In this document: positions 33,801 through 45,848 of the stretch, piece after piece
Position numbering within the stretch: position 1 is the stretch's first letter
Layout of the letters: every line of letters begins with the position of its first letter
Source: Larix kaempferi
Lineage: Eukaryota; Streptophyta; Pinopsida; Pinales; Pinaceae
Reading direction: 5' to 3'
Length of the DNA stretch: 64,000 nucleotides
NCBI GenBank assembly: GCA_027924585.1
Contig: BSBM01000904.1
Location: 14,013,501 to 14,077,500, forward strand
Notes under the pieces: model-generated
What the model was told of the DNA's origin: nothing
Databases searched by the model: none
What the model saw: only the letters and a program-made list of their open reading frames with translations
Program-made: the position numbers and the translations under genes

Positions 33801-34026
33801 ATCTCACATCTTTGTCTTTCCTATCAAAAACCATCAAAACAGTATCCTGTTTTCGAGACACGTTGTGCATAGGTCAAGACACAATGATGGTAGTGTTGAA
33901 CACGTGTTTTAATTGTGGCTTGAAAAAGGACACAGTCAAAACACATGTCCAACACATGTCATCATCATATCCGTGTCGGATACGATGACAAGAGACAAGG
34001 TCGTGTATGGTATCATAAGCTATAAC

Positions 34027-34482
34027 TAAAAGAACAAAATTGGAAATACAACCATATTGAACAACGAAATGAAATCGAGGCTAGAGAGAAGGAAAATAGT
34101 GGATGACGTGGCTCTTTATCAATTAATTTTATTTTATTTTTTTGGTGAAACTATGTCAAAGGAAACATGGGGATGCCATTTTTAGGATGGAAACATTTCC
34201 CTTTTGCATTTCCTTGTGTTTCCTTCAAACAGGGACGTGGGGGGGCGTTTCCAATGGAGTTTCCAAGTTTTTGAGACGTGAGGGGGCATGGAAGCGTGTT
34301 TCATATTGGGGACGTGTACCCGTGTAACACTGCAAGTAATGGATAAGTTGGTTTGATTTGCAACTCCTTGTCCATGTTCCTTTGATCAATGGTTGATGTG
34401 TATGGTGGCCCAGTTCTTTACAAACCCTACTCTATCATGTATGATTAAACTTCTTTGAACTTTAAAAAAATTATAGGGTTCA
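34027..34482. other. Stretch with possible hAT end
   Basis: No gene seen. 34150-34332 has GGGACGTG-type motifs and ends CGTGTAACACTG at 34332, which resembles the CACTG right terminus of hAT-1. No matching left end or duplication found. Confidence 0.4.
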
Positions 34483-34487
34483 ATTTT

Positions 34488-34929
34488 TGTTGTTGTTATA
34501 TCTATGTGAGGCATCCTCACTAGCCCAGCCGACCTACATATGTAAAACAAACATTAAATGTATTTTTTATATTGTAAAAAGACAAGTCGGCCCAGTAAGG
34601 GAATTTTACAAAAAGTAATGTATAAATAGAAGTGCTGGCTCCCTCATTTCATCATCCAACTCAAGCAAGTTCGCTCAAGTGGAGTAGTTCGCATTTTCTA
34701 GGCGCTAGAAGACAAGTGTAGCTGATTTCTTGGGCATTGACTCATTTTATACTTTTTATCTTCTTTGTACTAAATCTTAGAGTGAGAAAGGGTTGCTGGG
34801 TTTTTCCCGAGTTTGGGATTTCCCAGGGTAAAGTGTTGTGTCTATCTTTTCTGTGCATAGTTGTTCTTTCAGTGATCCTTTTATTGCTTATACATTGAAA
34901 TTATGCTGCTATAAGTAAAAACATTAACA
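34488..34929 (+). repeat. Solo copia-type LTR
   Basis: 442 bp, TGTTGTTG...CATTAACA, with exact 5-bp duplication ATTTT on both sides (34483-34487 and 34930-34934). It has TATAAATAG near 34621, GTCGGCCC words and the GGGTTTTTCCC / TTTCCC U5 motif seen in the other copia LTRs here. No primer site or polypurine tract is adjacent, so this is the product of LTR-LTR recombination. Confidence 0.9.
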
Positions 34930-35165
34930 ATTTTAAGAAATGTAGAGGATTTTAAATAAACTTTATGATTATATTTCTAAGAGAAGCTTCAAACTTAAAC
35001 CGACAAATTTAATCCCTCATTTTTGTACACCATTCACAAGCACTTTGTCAAATAACTTAGATTTGCAAATGCTTTTATCTCTTTGATTTTTAACTTGTAA
35101 TCATGAATAGAGTTGAATGAATTTACACTGCAAAATTGGCTCAAGGTCTTCCAAAGCTGATACCA

Positions 35166-35392
35166 TGTTGAACTTTTGAGCACATAAAAAACACAAAAAA
35201 TATGATAAAAAAGGACTCCATAAAATATGCATATTTATTACATTGAGGTCATTTCAAACAAAGGAATAATCCCTTTTTATTTCATTTAATTAACTTGTGT
35301 CTGAAATTTTAGTAGTAACTTATATTAATGTGATTGTTTCATTACATTTATTCTATTTAAGCATATAAGAGCTTTATAATTTTGTGTTAGCA
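35166..35392 (-). repeat. Copia-type LTR with adjacent primer-binding site
   Basis: The plus-strand segment starts TGTTGAAC and ends GTTAGCA, so TG...CA on the minus strand. The bases just below it read TGGTATCAGC on the minus strand (35156-35165), a copia primer site, so this is a 5' LTR. The internal region after it (down to 34935) has no recognisable gag. Related in blocks to 5260-5493. Confidence 0.65.
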
Positions 35393-35983
35393 CCTCAATA
35401 TTCTCTCTTCAAAAATTTACACAAGATAAATTTAAATGCATGTGCATGAAAACTTGTTTGTTTGCCACGCAATTTCGTCTTTGTGGTAAATATGCTCCAA
35501 CATGTGCTAGATTGCTGGTCTCTGTGGCCTCCTTCTAAGTTATGCACTCGCATGATCCTTTCGTTTTTATCCATCCTTAATAGTGTCTCGTGGATATCCT
35601 TCTCCTTGGCTCCACTGTGGTTCTCATACAATTTGTGTCACCATATTCAATAATTTTTATCCTCAGAATTCAATGTTTAATGATTTTTTTTTAAATCATT
35701 AAATTCAATTATGTTAAGTGATTTTCTTTGGGACAATTCAATTTGAATCAAATTTAAATTTGATACATGTTGACACAATTCAATTTTAATGGAATTCAAA
35801 TAGGAACACAATGAGACAATTTGATTCGATTCAAATTCAAATTTTATTAGCATCAAGACAATTTGATTTGAATCATTATCAAATTTGATTTGATTAAAAA
35901 CAGAATGAGAACAGAAAATATTAACTTTGACATGGCAAAAGTCAGGCTAAGAAAAGGCCCAATTAAATTATTTCAGAAAATAC
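35393..35983. other. AT-rich stretch beside the METTL4 exons
   Basis: Probably intron DNA of the METTL4-like gene. 35690-35890 has repeated AATTTGAATC / TTTGATT words forming imperfect inverted repeats. No exon with METTL4 similarity is seen here. Confidence 0.5.
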
Positions 35984-36765
35984 ATACACTGCTTGTCGAT
36001 GTACACTTTTGTTCTCCCAAGGTGGGTCAAGTAGTATAAGATTGTATCGATCAGATGAACGAGCTACACAAACATTGGCACATGTAAGAAGAATAAATTT
36101 TCCAAGGGCAATTCAAGCTAGATTAAGCTTTCTACACATAAGAAAGAAATGTGTATTCTAACTGTTTTTCTGCAATTATTTGACTCTTCTGTAAGGCAAC
36201 AAACATAGCAAATGAACATATTAACTAATGCTTAGCACAGCAACATTTGAAAGTGGAGAAGCTTTTGGACAAAGGAATCACTATGTAAGATACTCTCTTT
36301 CTAAATATTACCTGGAATAAGTTGACAGATTTGTTTCAAGTCAGACTTCCACCATTTTAACAATGAGCACAGCAGATCAAAGGTTGTGTCAGCACAATAG
36401 CCTTCCAAAAGGAAATCAGTCAATAACTCCAATATTCTAAAGGAAATGATATCATCAGGAAAAGGTTGATAAATACCACTGTTTAGTTAATAGGAGGAAA
36501 GAAAACTGAAATTTATGAAGTCGTAAAATAGAATAGGTAAGAAAATTCCTTTCAACACTTGTCCTTTCAGCTTTCCTTTTTGGAATTGAAAGAAAAAAGT
36601 GTTAAACACTGATTTATGAACATACCATTAGAAAGGAGCTTTGTCTTGGTACTACATAGCAGCTTCCCAGACACTCTGCCATTACATCGTTGTTGCTCTT
36701 GTTTTCAACTATACTGTTGAAAAGAGGAAGTGTTGATTTTCTCTCTTGTTTAAGTACAGTCTCAC
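35984..36765 (-). CDS. METTL4: METTL4-like MT-A70 adenine methyltransferase, three exons of a partial gene
   Basis: MT-A70 family N6-adenine methyltransferase of the METTL4 type; family members transfer methyl from SAM to adenine in DNA or snRNA. Exon a (36626-36765) follows acceptor AAATTCAG and ends at donor GTATGT, encoding ETVLKQERKSTLPLF to CYVVPRQSSFLM. Exon b (36312-36345, 34 bp) encodes SDLKQICQLIP, with donor GTAATA. Exon c (35984-36063) encodes ARSSDRYNLILLDPPWENKS and HRQAVY, with donor GTATTT. Phases agree at both joins and there are no stops in the 84 codons. The DPPW catalytic motif, the preceding YNLILL strand and the VPRxSxFLMSD block are diagnostic of METTL4. The N-terminal exons and the C-terminal half (WVTNRE onward) were not found. 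They may be beyond large introns outside the window, or absent if this is a fragment. Confidence 0.85.
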
Positions 36766-37218
36766 CTGAATTTTAAAAGGATGTCAAAAGTACATTTTAA
36801 ATTCCAGAAATGTGAGCATGAAGAGAATAATAAGTTAACAATATGCATGCACCACATCAATATGTCTTCAACATTCTTCGTAATTTAAAATTTACAGAAA
36901 TAAAAAGGATAAGCAACTAATCACCAATCTAACAATGAAAGGATGTAAAACCCAGGAGTCTTTAGTCAGAATTTGTCTGACACATCTGTTAGAGAGGATC
37001 AAATTTTTAATTATCAAAAATATAGACAGGTACTTGAATATAGTTTTCATTTGTGGGATTGGATTAATTGCAACAATACTGTTTGTATGGATATTTTACC
37101 TTTCATAATATTTATTAGCCTTTTCCTTCACTGTAGGTATTTAATAGACTTTAAACAGGCCTTTGTTTCTTCTGGCTCTGACCAAACTCTGAATCAAATT
37201 GTTGTACTGCCTACTAAG
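36766..37218. other. Intron or flank upstream of the METTL4 exons
   Basis: Expected position of upstream METTL4 exons on the minus strand, but no conserved block is recognised. A plus-strand frame at 37140-37266 lacks support. Confidence 0.5.
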
Positions 37219-37228
37219 CAGTGTTTTA

Positions 37229-37274
37229 AAACTTGGTCAACTCGGACTCGGACTCAGCTGAGTTGACCAAGTTT
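37229..37274. repeat. Perfect 15-bp inverted repeat
   Basis: AAACTTGGTCAACTC (37229-37243) and its exact complement (37260-37274) with a 16-base loop containing GACTCGGACTC. It lies just inside CAGTGTTTTAAAAC (37219), which looks like a hAT left terminus. The GACTCG motif is shared with the elements at 48009 and 62821. Confidence 0.8.
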
Positions 37275-40200
37275 ACCCTCGAGGACACTAACTTGGCCAC
37301 CAAATCGGCTTTACGGACTGGATTATTACTGAACTGGCTGGTATGGTATACGAAGTGGCCGGTTTGGTACCAAACTAGTCCAACTTGATCAAGTCAATAC
37401 CTGCTCAGCCACGTTTGTACCAGTTTGGTTTCCTACAGGACTGTAGCACTATCTGGGGGGCGTGGGGGGGCAAGGGGACAATTTGCTAGACATGCAGTGA
37501 CTTTTACTTAAATTTTATACTATCAGTGATTGTTTCCAGATGTTTGAGAGGGGTTGCAACGTCATCAGACCTCATATGATGAAAATAGAATTTCACATCC
37601 TGTGGAAAATTCAGCAGACTTAGCAGTTTTCAGAATTTCAATTAACTGAACTATACACCAAACAGAAGACAAGTCCATTAAACCATCAAAAGATGCCAAA
37701 TGTCACCCTACTCTTTGGCTACATGCCACCTGTGAAATATAGACCTGCTAAAAAATAGACATGCCACAAATAGCAGTTCCTACTCCTAAAAAATAGGAGT
37801 TTTATAGATGAAAATAACTGCTCCAGTTATTGAACAAAAGACCTGATATAGATCCAATTGTGATTAATGATATTGATCCAACCTCAAGGATCACAATGGG
37901 TAGAGGAGACTCATCTGGCAGAGTTTGATCTTGATATTGACGACTTGGGGTGGATCGCTTTGGTTTCGGATCCTCTAGTAGGAAAAGCACCAGACAGGGT
38001 TGGCATTAGGGGTCTTTGCCATAATCACCTTGATATGAGAAGTCCAATCTTGTTGGAGGTCAACAACCTCAAACCATCAAGGCAGCAGAGGTCAAAGAAT
38101 GTAACAATGTCAAGGGCCTAGAAGAAAAGTGCCCTGATGTAGAAGTTCGACCCTGTGGGACCCTTGACAATTGGACCTTAGTGTATTGGAGGTGAAAGAT
38201 GTCTTTAACCCCATCCTAACCCTTGGAAGAAAATGGCCCTGAACTCAAAACATCAAAGGACAAAGGTCTCAACCACCACAACACTCAAAAAAAGGCCTCA
38301 ATGTCAAGGCATCAAAGGGTTTTTGAACCTCTATGGACTTCTTCCTAAAGCTCCTAAGTTCATCTTCTTCAGATCATTGAAGTATTAGATGCATTGGAAG
38401 CGGAAATGACATCAAGGTCTTAAAGAAATTTGCCCAATCTTAGGAAGTCCACACCCCCAAGGGACCCTTCACGATCAGATCTACACACATTGAAAGCGGA
38501 AGGGTTGTAAAATTTACAAGGAGGAAATCACCTTGATTTGCATTGTAGTTTCCCCAAAGGTAGTCAATGCTTTTTGCAACCATTTACATTATCGGCCTAT
38601 AAAAAGCCACTGTTGTCACTCAAGCTCTTTTACAACTTTGTCACATCTCAAACCTGCCACCCTTTGTTCTCAAGGCACCAATTCAATTTTTTTCTTTCTT
38701 CCAACACAACCAAATTCACTAGCAAAGAAGTTAAGAACAACAGTAGATGCAAATAGCATATGACAACTACTTGCATAGAAGGCAAAATCATTGCAACAAT
38801 GCAATCTAACCAAATTTATTTTAGTTATCGTACTTGCTTATTATCTCAATTCCACTAACATTGTCAAGATACATAACAATATTTACAACATTAAGAATTA
38901 GAATGCAGATAACTTTAATAAGCTAATAACAACATTTCATGCCCAACACTCATTAGAAAGCTCATGCATCATTCTATTTCCAAAAATTAATGGCAATCAC
39001 CATCAAATTAATCAAACACAAAAACAAAGAATTCACACCATCAAGGCAATCTAGAAATCAATTGAAATCATTATATTACTTACCTACCTACTCATTTCAT
39101 TCAAATAATGCATAACAGACATGAGTAACAAAAACAAATAACAAGTAATTAACAAATAGCAAGAATAAACACTTATATTTTCTTGATTCCACCACTAATT
39201 GGCTACAAGTGAGCGCTTTTCCACAAAACCATAGGCACTCTATTGCAGAGGCCACCCCAAGCAAAGGCTACGAGGCCACAAGGGCAAAGTCCAACTAGTT
39301 GGCTCTAACTCTCATTCACAACCCAACCCATGGTGCTCAAGTAGGGTAAATTCTAGTTGTCAATCTTCCTGGCATAAAAACTCAACTTTAACCAACCACA
39401 CTCTTCCCCTTCAACCGTGCACCACACCAAGAAAGGAATCCCCTTCTCTACTACACAATCCTTCAAGCAATTCACTTTCCTTCTAGAGCTCCAATGCAAG
39501 CACAATGAGTCTCTTTCATTAATCTATATGAATTTCCTAGAGAATGCTCCCTCAGAGATAACCACTAGGTTGCAACAACAAAGTTATTACAATATATTTA
39601 TCATCTCCTTTGCACTCATTCACCTTCATATACCAACTGCTATTAATTGTTGGTCCTTTCTCAAGAATTTACAAGTAATTTCTATCATGGTTTTCACATA
39701 TGGATCCAAGCAACTCCTTATAGAACTGACATGAACCCTCATTTAACCAAGAAGAGGAGAGCTACATGGTGAAAAAATAAGGATTATATATTCGATGCAT
39801 GAATTGGGACCATAGGCCTTCACAAAAAGCCCATGTATCCTCATTTAGACGACAAACACCCCAAAATTGTTCAATAATTAATTAACATAAGAAAAAGTTG
39901 AAGGACTTGGTATAAATGATGAACAATAACAAAAATTTATTTTATCTCTTAGCCCCTTCTTTCATAAACTCTCGCAAACTCATAGCCCCCTTTTACTTGC
40001 TTACAACTTGTTAGTAATAATACTTGCACTTGAGATATAAAGAACAATATCGAGTGCAAACTTATAGGTAATTGATGAGAAGGTGCCACTATCACCACAC
40101 AACTTTCTCCTTCACTTTAGACTAGAAATTTTTCAAGCCAAGTGAGGATCCCCTATCAGAATTACTAAGATGCATATGGCAATAAAGTTCAAGGTGATTT

Positions 40201-43200
40201 GAAACCTTATCTTAGTAAATAGATTTCAATTTTGATTCTTTTATTAATTTGATTGTATGGTGGTTGATGAAGCTAGGACAAGTGCCTAATTTCTTCAAGG
40301 GCATATGTGGTTATAAGAAACTCATGAGGGCCGGAAATTAGTGAATAATGGACTAATTCCTATTGTAAATGCATACCGAAATTAAATGACAGCAGACTGG
40401 GGCATTGCGAGAACTTGGACCCTACCACACCACACCATAAGGTGTTGTCAACAACTTGGATTGCTAGGGGATGTTTATGTAGCTGGAAAGATTTTGTGTA
40501 GGGTTCTCTCAGGGATATTCCTAAATATGCACTTGCTAAACACATTAAATGCCTTTAAATCCTTGAATTTTACCAACATGTAACCTTCATTTGAATGATT
40601 TATCACAATGATGCAATTTTGGAAATAAAAGACGGCAAAAAAGATTGAAATGATGGAACTTGTTTCAAGCAATTATGTTTCCCAAGCAACTGTCCTTAGA
40701 TAGCGATAAATCTTTCATCCAACATACAATAAATTAACATAATGACATCAATGTAAAGCCATACATAGAAGAGTCCCCATGAAATTTTATTCCACTAGAG
40801 AGAAATCTAGACAAGACAAAACCAAGAGCAATATGTGTCCCTTCGTACCTATTATCATATATATAGTAGCCGGGCTACCATACATTATTTTTCTGATTCC
40901 AGTACACTATTCAGCCAGTTCCCCTACATTTGAGATGCTGAGATGAGCATCTATATTGGATCACTAACAGATTTTGGACAGCAGTTGTATTCCCCATGCC
41001 ATGACTGAGTCTCAGGGCACTCAGAGAGATGACCGATGTAGCCATTATACCATTTGTACAGAGCAGTCAGTAGTGCCCAGAGTTGCAGTAGCAGTTTCAG
41101 AGGACAGGTGATGGTTCAGATGATGAGCATTCAGGTATATGACTCGGCAGGTATATCATTGTGTTATGGTTATATTGCTTTTATACTTATTCTTATAGCA
41201 TGTCTTAGCACTTAGTGTCATGATCTGGCGATCATATAGATATTGGACCTGGTTGATCTTATTATATATACTATATTGTCCCTAATCAGACTTAGAAGTT
41301 CACTATTCATACTCATTGGTTTTACCCTCCTTGGGGAGAATAGAGGTGATCATTCCACCATACCTTGGCTTGCTAGTGTTGGCTCCATTATTCATTGTCT
41401 TCATCCATCCACTGCCTACCTTTTAGTTTATCACCCTGACTTACTACTTGACTAGTGGCATGGAGGACTTTTCCCCACTGTAACCTCTGTATTGGATGAG
41501 CTTCCCTGTTTACTGTGTCTCGGCTCTGAGTTGGTGACAAAACTTACCTTTGGTGAGTTGGATTGTAGGCCTAAATCATTCTGGTCAGTTGTCCCGATAT
41601 TTGGCATTGGCTCGAACTCCCCCTAGTCACTTGAGATGTTGGCTAAAACTGAAAGCTCATGTACTATTTATGGAAACTGATAAATTCGCCCATGGAAACT
41701 AAAATGGGCAAGAGCGATGAACTGCTGAAAAATACTCCTCGAAGAGTATAAGAAAAGTCCAAAAAGCAATGATTCTTAGAAGTTGTATCTAAACAATTGC
41801 TGACCTTATACATGTATAAAAAGACATGCCCTGGATGCAAGCTGCAACTAGTTGTGCTTATCAGCACACCTGAGATCCGAAGGGTTATGTAGGCCAAAAA
41901 GGCCATGAAATGAAATTGAATGATCCTAATGAACCTGAATCAACTTGATGTAGACATGATGCCTAAGTTGAATAAGCACTCTCTAAAAAACTTATCCATT
42001 TGTGAGACACCGCCATTCCCTGTGTTGTTGCTCATTCAGTATATACTATGGTGTGTGTTCCCTTTCCCATTGCCAAAGTGTCACAAAGTTAAGTCGGTCA
42101 AGTCATCCCTTAGCCTAGCCAGTTATTTTAGCCTCCACCCTTCACTAGCAAATTGATCACAGCTATGAAGTGAGTATGGTCTTGAAAGTCTAGTCTGAGT
42201 AATAATAATAATTAATGACATTATATATTTGGATTTAGATCGCCAGTAATGATTACTTTGTGTTATAATTGTTATTTGAATAAGTTGTAAAGCATGCATT
42301 AACCTTTGACACTTTGCAACAACTTCTGATGATGGTCTGAGTTTATTTGGTCATGTTGACTTGGTCAAACCTAGTTTGACCAAGGTCAACCATAGGACAT
42401 GAGATGGTTGGAGTCTTGGACCTTGTGATGATATGGATAGATGATATAAGGTCTATGTACATGTACATGATGATTCTATGCGGCAGCTACAGGGTTATGA
42501 TGATGATTCATGGTTTACAGCTGTATTTGATCATTTACAGGTTATTATTATTTGACCTGTTCCAGTATATTGGATATATATTTTGATCATGCAGAGACTC
42601 ATATTGTGTATGAGTACACATCTTGGATGGATTTGGACCTTCTGAGTCCAATGAGACAGTTTGTTTTCAGTTCCAGGCACTTACAGTGATGATTGAGCCT
42701 CAGTAGGCTATCCCAGTGCAGTTTTGGTCTGTCGGAGACCCTGTTAGAGCATATGTGATTTTTATCCGGTTGACCTAGGGCGCTGTGCTTGGAAGGGGTG
42801 GTCCAGCCACTTGTTTTTACCATATTACCCCCCTCCCAGACACACGGGTGCCCTCACCTTGACAGCACAGGCACTCCAGGAGGCAGTTTGGGGCAGTTTC
42901 ACGCTTCCCGAGGCATTTCAGGATTGGTAGAAATGGCTATTGAGGAATTCGATTTGGGCTACTGAGGCAATGGCTTGGCATGGGATGATCAGTGATGATG
43001 GATTGATGTCTTCCACACCTCCTCCAGCAATTTCAGCTTCATCAGGGCCCGCATTCATCACTTATGGCACTTTCTGATGATTTATGAGGTCTTTTGAGGC
43101 CTACGATTTGACCATGGAGGCACGATTTGGTATATGGATGACTATTTTATTATTATTGTGCTATGGGGATTGACCAAGGGTGGCTAAAATTACCCCTTGG

Positions 43201-45848
43201 ACCCACCATAAGCTTCTTATTACATTTTGTCATCATGATTTGGTGGGATTCCCCTCTTTTAGGGCGATTTTGTCCACTTTTATTATATTTTATGAGTGAT
43301 CCATGTATTTTATTGTTGAGCTCATCTCAACCATTGATTAGACATTTGTATCTTTTAATCTTAGCCACTCATTCAAAAAGTGGTTAGGATTTTGATGCCT
43401 CTCCTTCCTATTTAAAGGAGAGAGCTTCTCATTGTAAGGGGTCTTTGGCTCTTGGATTATTGGCATAGAAAAACTTTCTTGTGGAAATTCTTGTGGTCTC
43501 CTTTGCATCTGGTGTTCTTAGATGGTGATTGGAAAGTCTATTGCAACCTAGCATTTGGAATTTGTGGTAAGATCTATCTATTTTGGAAATCATTGTCTTG
43601 TCTACAGGAGGGCGACTTCAACAAGGGCGATTTTGCAAGGCTTCTTCAAATCGACTTTCTTGGCATTTGCTTGTATCAGGGGGTTATCATTAGTATCATT
43701 GTGATCTATGCTATCTTTCTGTTACTTCTCTTGTGGCATTAGTTTTATCTCTTGATTACATCAAATCTAATATTGTTGACGTTTGTTGTGCAGGAGGGAG
43801 GGCGCATTGGCTTCTTGGACTAAATCAATTGCATAGAAAACTACCTCAAAGCTTCTCAAATTGATCGGGTTTGCATAGATCATCATCATCAAGGCATCTA
43901 CAAGGTTACCCAGGTAAGATCCACAGGTTTGTTTCTCTTATCTTGATCCAATCCATTGACATAGCTCATAAATTGATAATACCCTTATTTTTACATTTTT
44001 TCAGATCTACTAAGATCTAGTGGCTTCTTGGGTAAGATATTTAAAACCCACCTCTATAGTATCCACGGCATCCCGGATCTATAGTTTGGTGAGGATTGGC
44101 CTCCATTTGACCCTCTTCCCAAGGCATTTAGCCTCTCCAAGCAAGGGCGCACTTCCTAGTTTGGTGGGTTGACCTAGATCTAGTACGTGGGTAGTTGAGA
44201 TCCCGCTTGTTTCATGATCTACACATCCAATAACCTACCCCCATATTGTCACTTTTCTGATTTCTACCTTGTGGGCGCTATTCCACATTTTAAGGGATTT
44301 AATCCCCATTTTGGACCACTTGGTATCTTTAAACTCAGATCTAGTAAGATCTAGCCATTGGATTGCCATGAAATTATAGATCCATACTCTCACTTGCTTA
44401 AACTACTTGGATCTAAAGTTTGGATGCCATTGGACTTGTCTTGATCCATTTATCACCCTTTTTAGCCTCCTTGGGTAAAGTCGCACCACCTTGGAGAAGT
44501 GAGTTGGTCCACTTCTAGGACATGGGTACATGAGATTTTTGTGGATTTGGAACGGGCATAATTCAAAACCTAGGTCTAGTGTGTCACTTCATCAACTCTT
44601 GCCTTGGGGATAGCATTCCTTGTTTTAAGGGATTGTGGTCCACTTAGGTCAAACCTAGATCTAGACCTATTCATCCATCAAGACTTTAATTGCCCACTTG
44701 TCTCATGCAGTAGGAGTCCTTAACCACAAGTTAACCTTACTTTGACTCCATCATCCCAATTCCCAAGGCACTGGTTTCTCTCCAAGTCAATTCGACTTTC
44801 CTAGATTGTTGGATTAACTTGTGGTCTGACCTTTGTGGGGTGAACTAAACCCTTTGATGTCATCATGTATCATGATCAAGCTTGTCACTTGTACTAGCTA
44901 GCCCCAATTCAACCCTTAAACTACCCTGCATTGGACACGGTTCCCAAGGCAATGTCTTTTCTCACATTGAACTAGTACTTTAATCCTGGATCCTATTTCA
45001 CAAATCATAAGTCACTATCACATCAATAATGAACCAAAGCTATACTCATTGAACCCCTCACTTGTCTTGTGACTTCATCCTAAGGTCTAGGATAAACCAT
45101 ACACCTTACTTCACTTAGAATTAACTTGATTTGGTGTCTTGGTTTCGATCTCTCCTGTCAGGAGTAGTTCGGGTCTCCCCCTTTGTTGTCTGGGCTAGAT
45201 AACATAAAGTGAAGGTTGCCTCGACTGGCATGACAACCATCTATTGGAGGTCGAGGTGATCGTGGTTGCACCTTTTGAGTTGCCCTTCCCTATTGCCATC
45301 CATCAGTGGATACATCCATAGGGGTAACTACAGTTCAGGTGATAACAATACCATCACCAACCATTAGAAATGGAAGACCCTTGCTTTTATAGAGTTCTAG
45401 TCTCAAAACCTCCATAATAAAATAATAATAGTTGTCACAAACCAAAGATCCAATCTAGAAAGATATAAACAACTCTTATTCATCTAACCAACTTATCGAT
45501 AAATCAGTCTAACAATAACATATGTGAGTATTATGCCACACATACAATTTTCATGAAATAACATCTCGACTCAAGGGGGTGTTCCAAGGACTATGAGTCA
45601 AGAGTCAAATGCGCTCTAATGTCTCCTCCAATAATAGTAAACACTAACTTCTCCACATGTGTGGTCATCAAAGGCACCGAGGTGAAGTGCTTTACGAGTA
45701 ACATTCTCAAATCGTGTACAAAAATACCCACACGTGTGACAAGATTCCAACAAAGGAGGTCCGCCCCATCAAATGAGATAGAAATAATGATAAATATAGA
45801 TGAAAACCTTGTTGTATGTACCAAGTGGTTGGACGCTCTCCTAGGATC
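37275..45848. other. Long stretch without recognised genes
   Basis: 8.6 kb in which I can support no gene. Open frames are all under about 110 codons and lack conserved motifs or splice context. 37275-37460 looks like degenerate transposon subterminal DNA (repeated CTGG..GGTTTGGTACC words). Around 43395-43445 CTATTTAAAGGAGAGAGC followed by CTCATTGTAAGG resembles an LTR TATA/R region. 43900-45130 has recurring CTAGATCTAG / AGATCTAG words. Ancient retrotransposon DNA is likely but not shown. Confidence 0.5.

Larger units (their letters stand above)
33074..34018 (-). mobile_element. Internally deleted relative of hAT-A/hAT-B
   Basis: 945 bp, flanked by GCTATAGC (33066-33073) and GCTATAAC (34019-34026), an 8-bp duplication with one change. 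The left end CTAAGTCACTTGACAC matches hAT-B. It keeps GACACG subterminal repeats, a TA run and only the C-terminal tail of the transposase. The right 200 bases carry the GTGTCC/GACACG-type terminal region. The body of the transposase is deleted, so it is a non-autonomous derivative. Confidence 0.9.

Noticed and set aside
35395-35631. Minus-strand ORF beside the LTR at 35166-35392
   Set aside because: No recognisable domain, no splice or start context. It ends in a purine-rich stretch that only resembles a polypurine tract.
36346-36440. Longer reading of METTL4 exon b (ILELLTDFLLEGYCADTTF...)
   Set aside because: The frame is open upstream of SDLKQICQLIP, but METTL4 proteins read VPRxSxFLMSD directly. 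The AG before TCTGAC gives the correct phase with exon a, so this part is intron.
37867-38121. Plus-strand ORF of 84 codons
   Set aside because: No motif, no homologous frame elsewhere in the window, and the surrounding DNA is non-coding in character.
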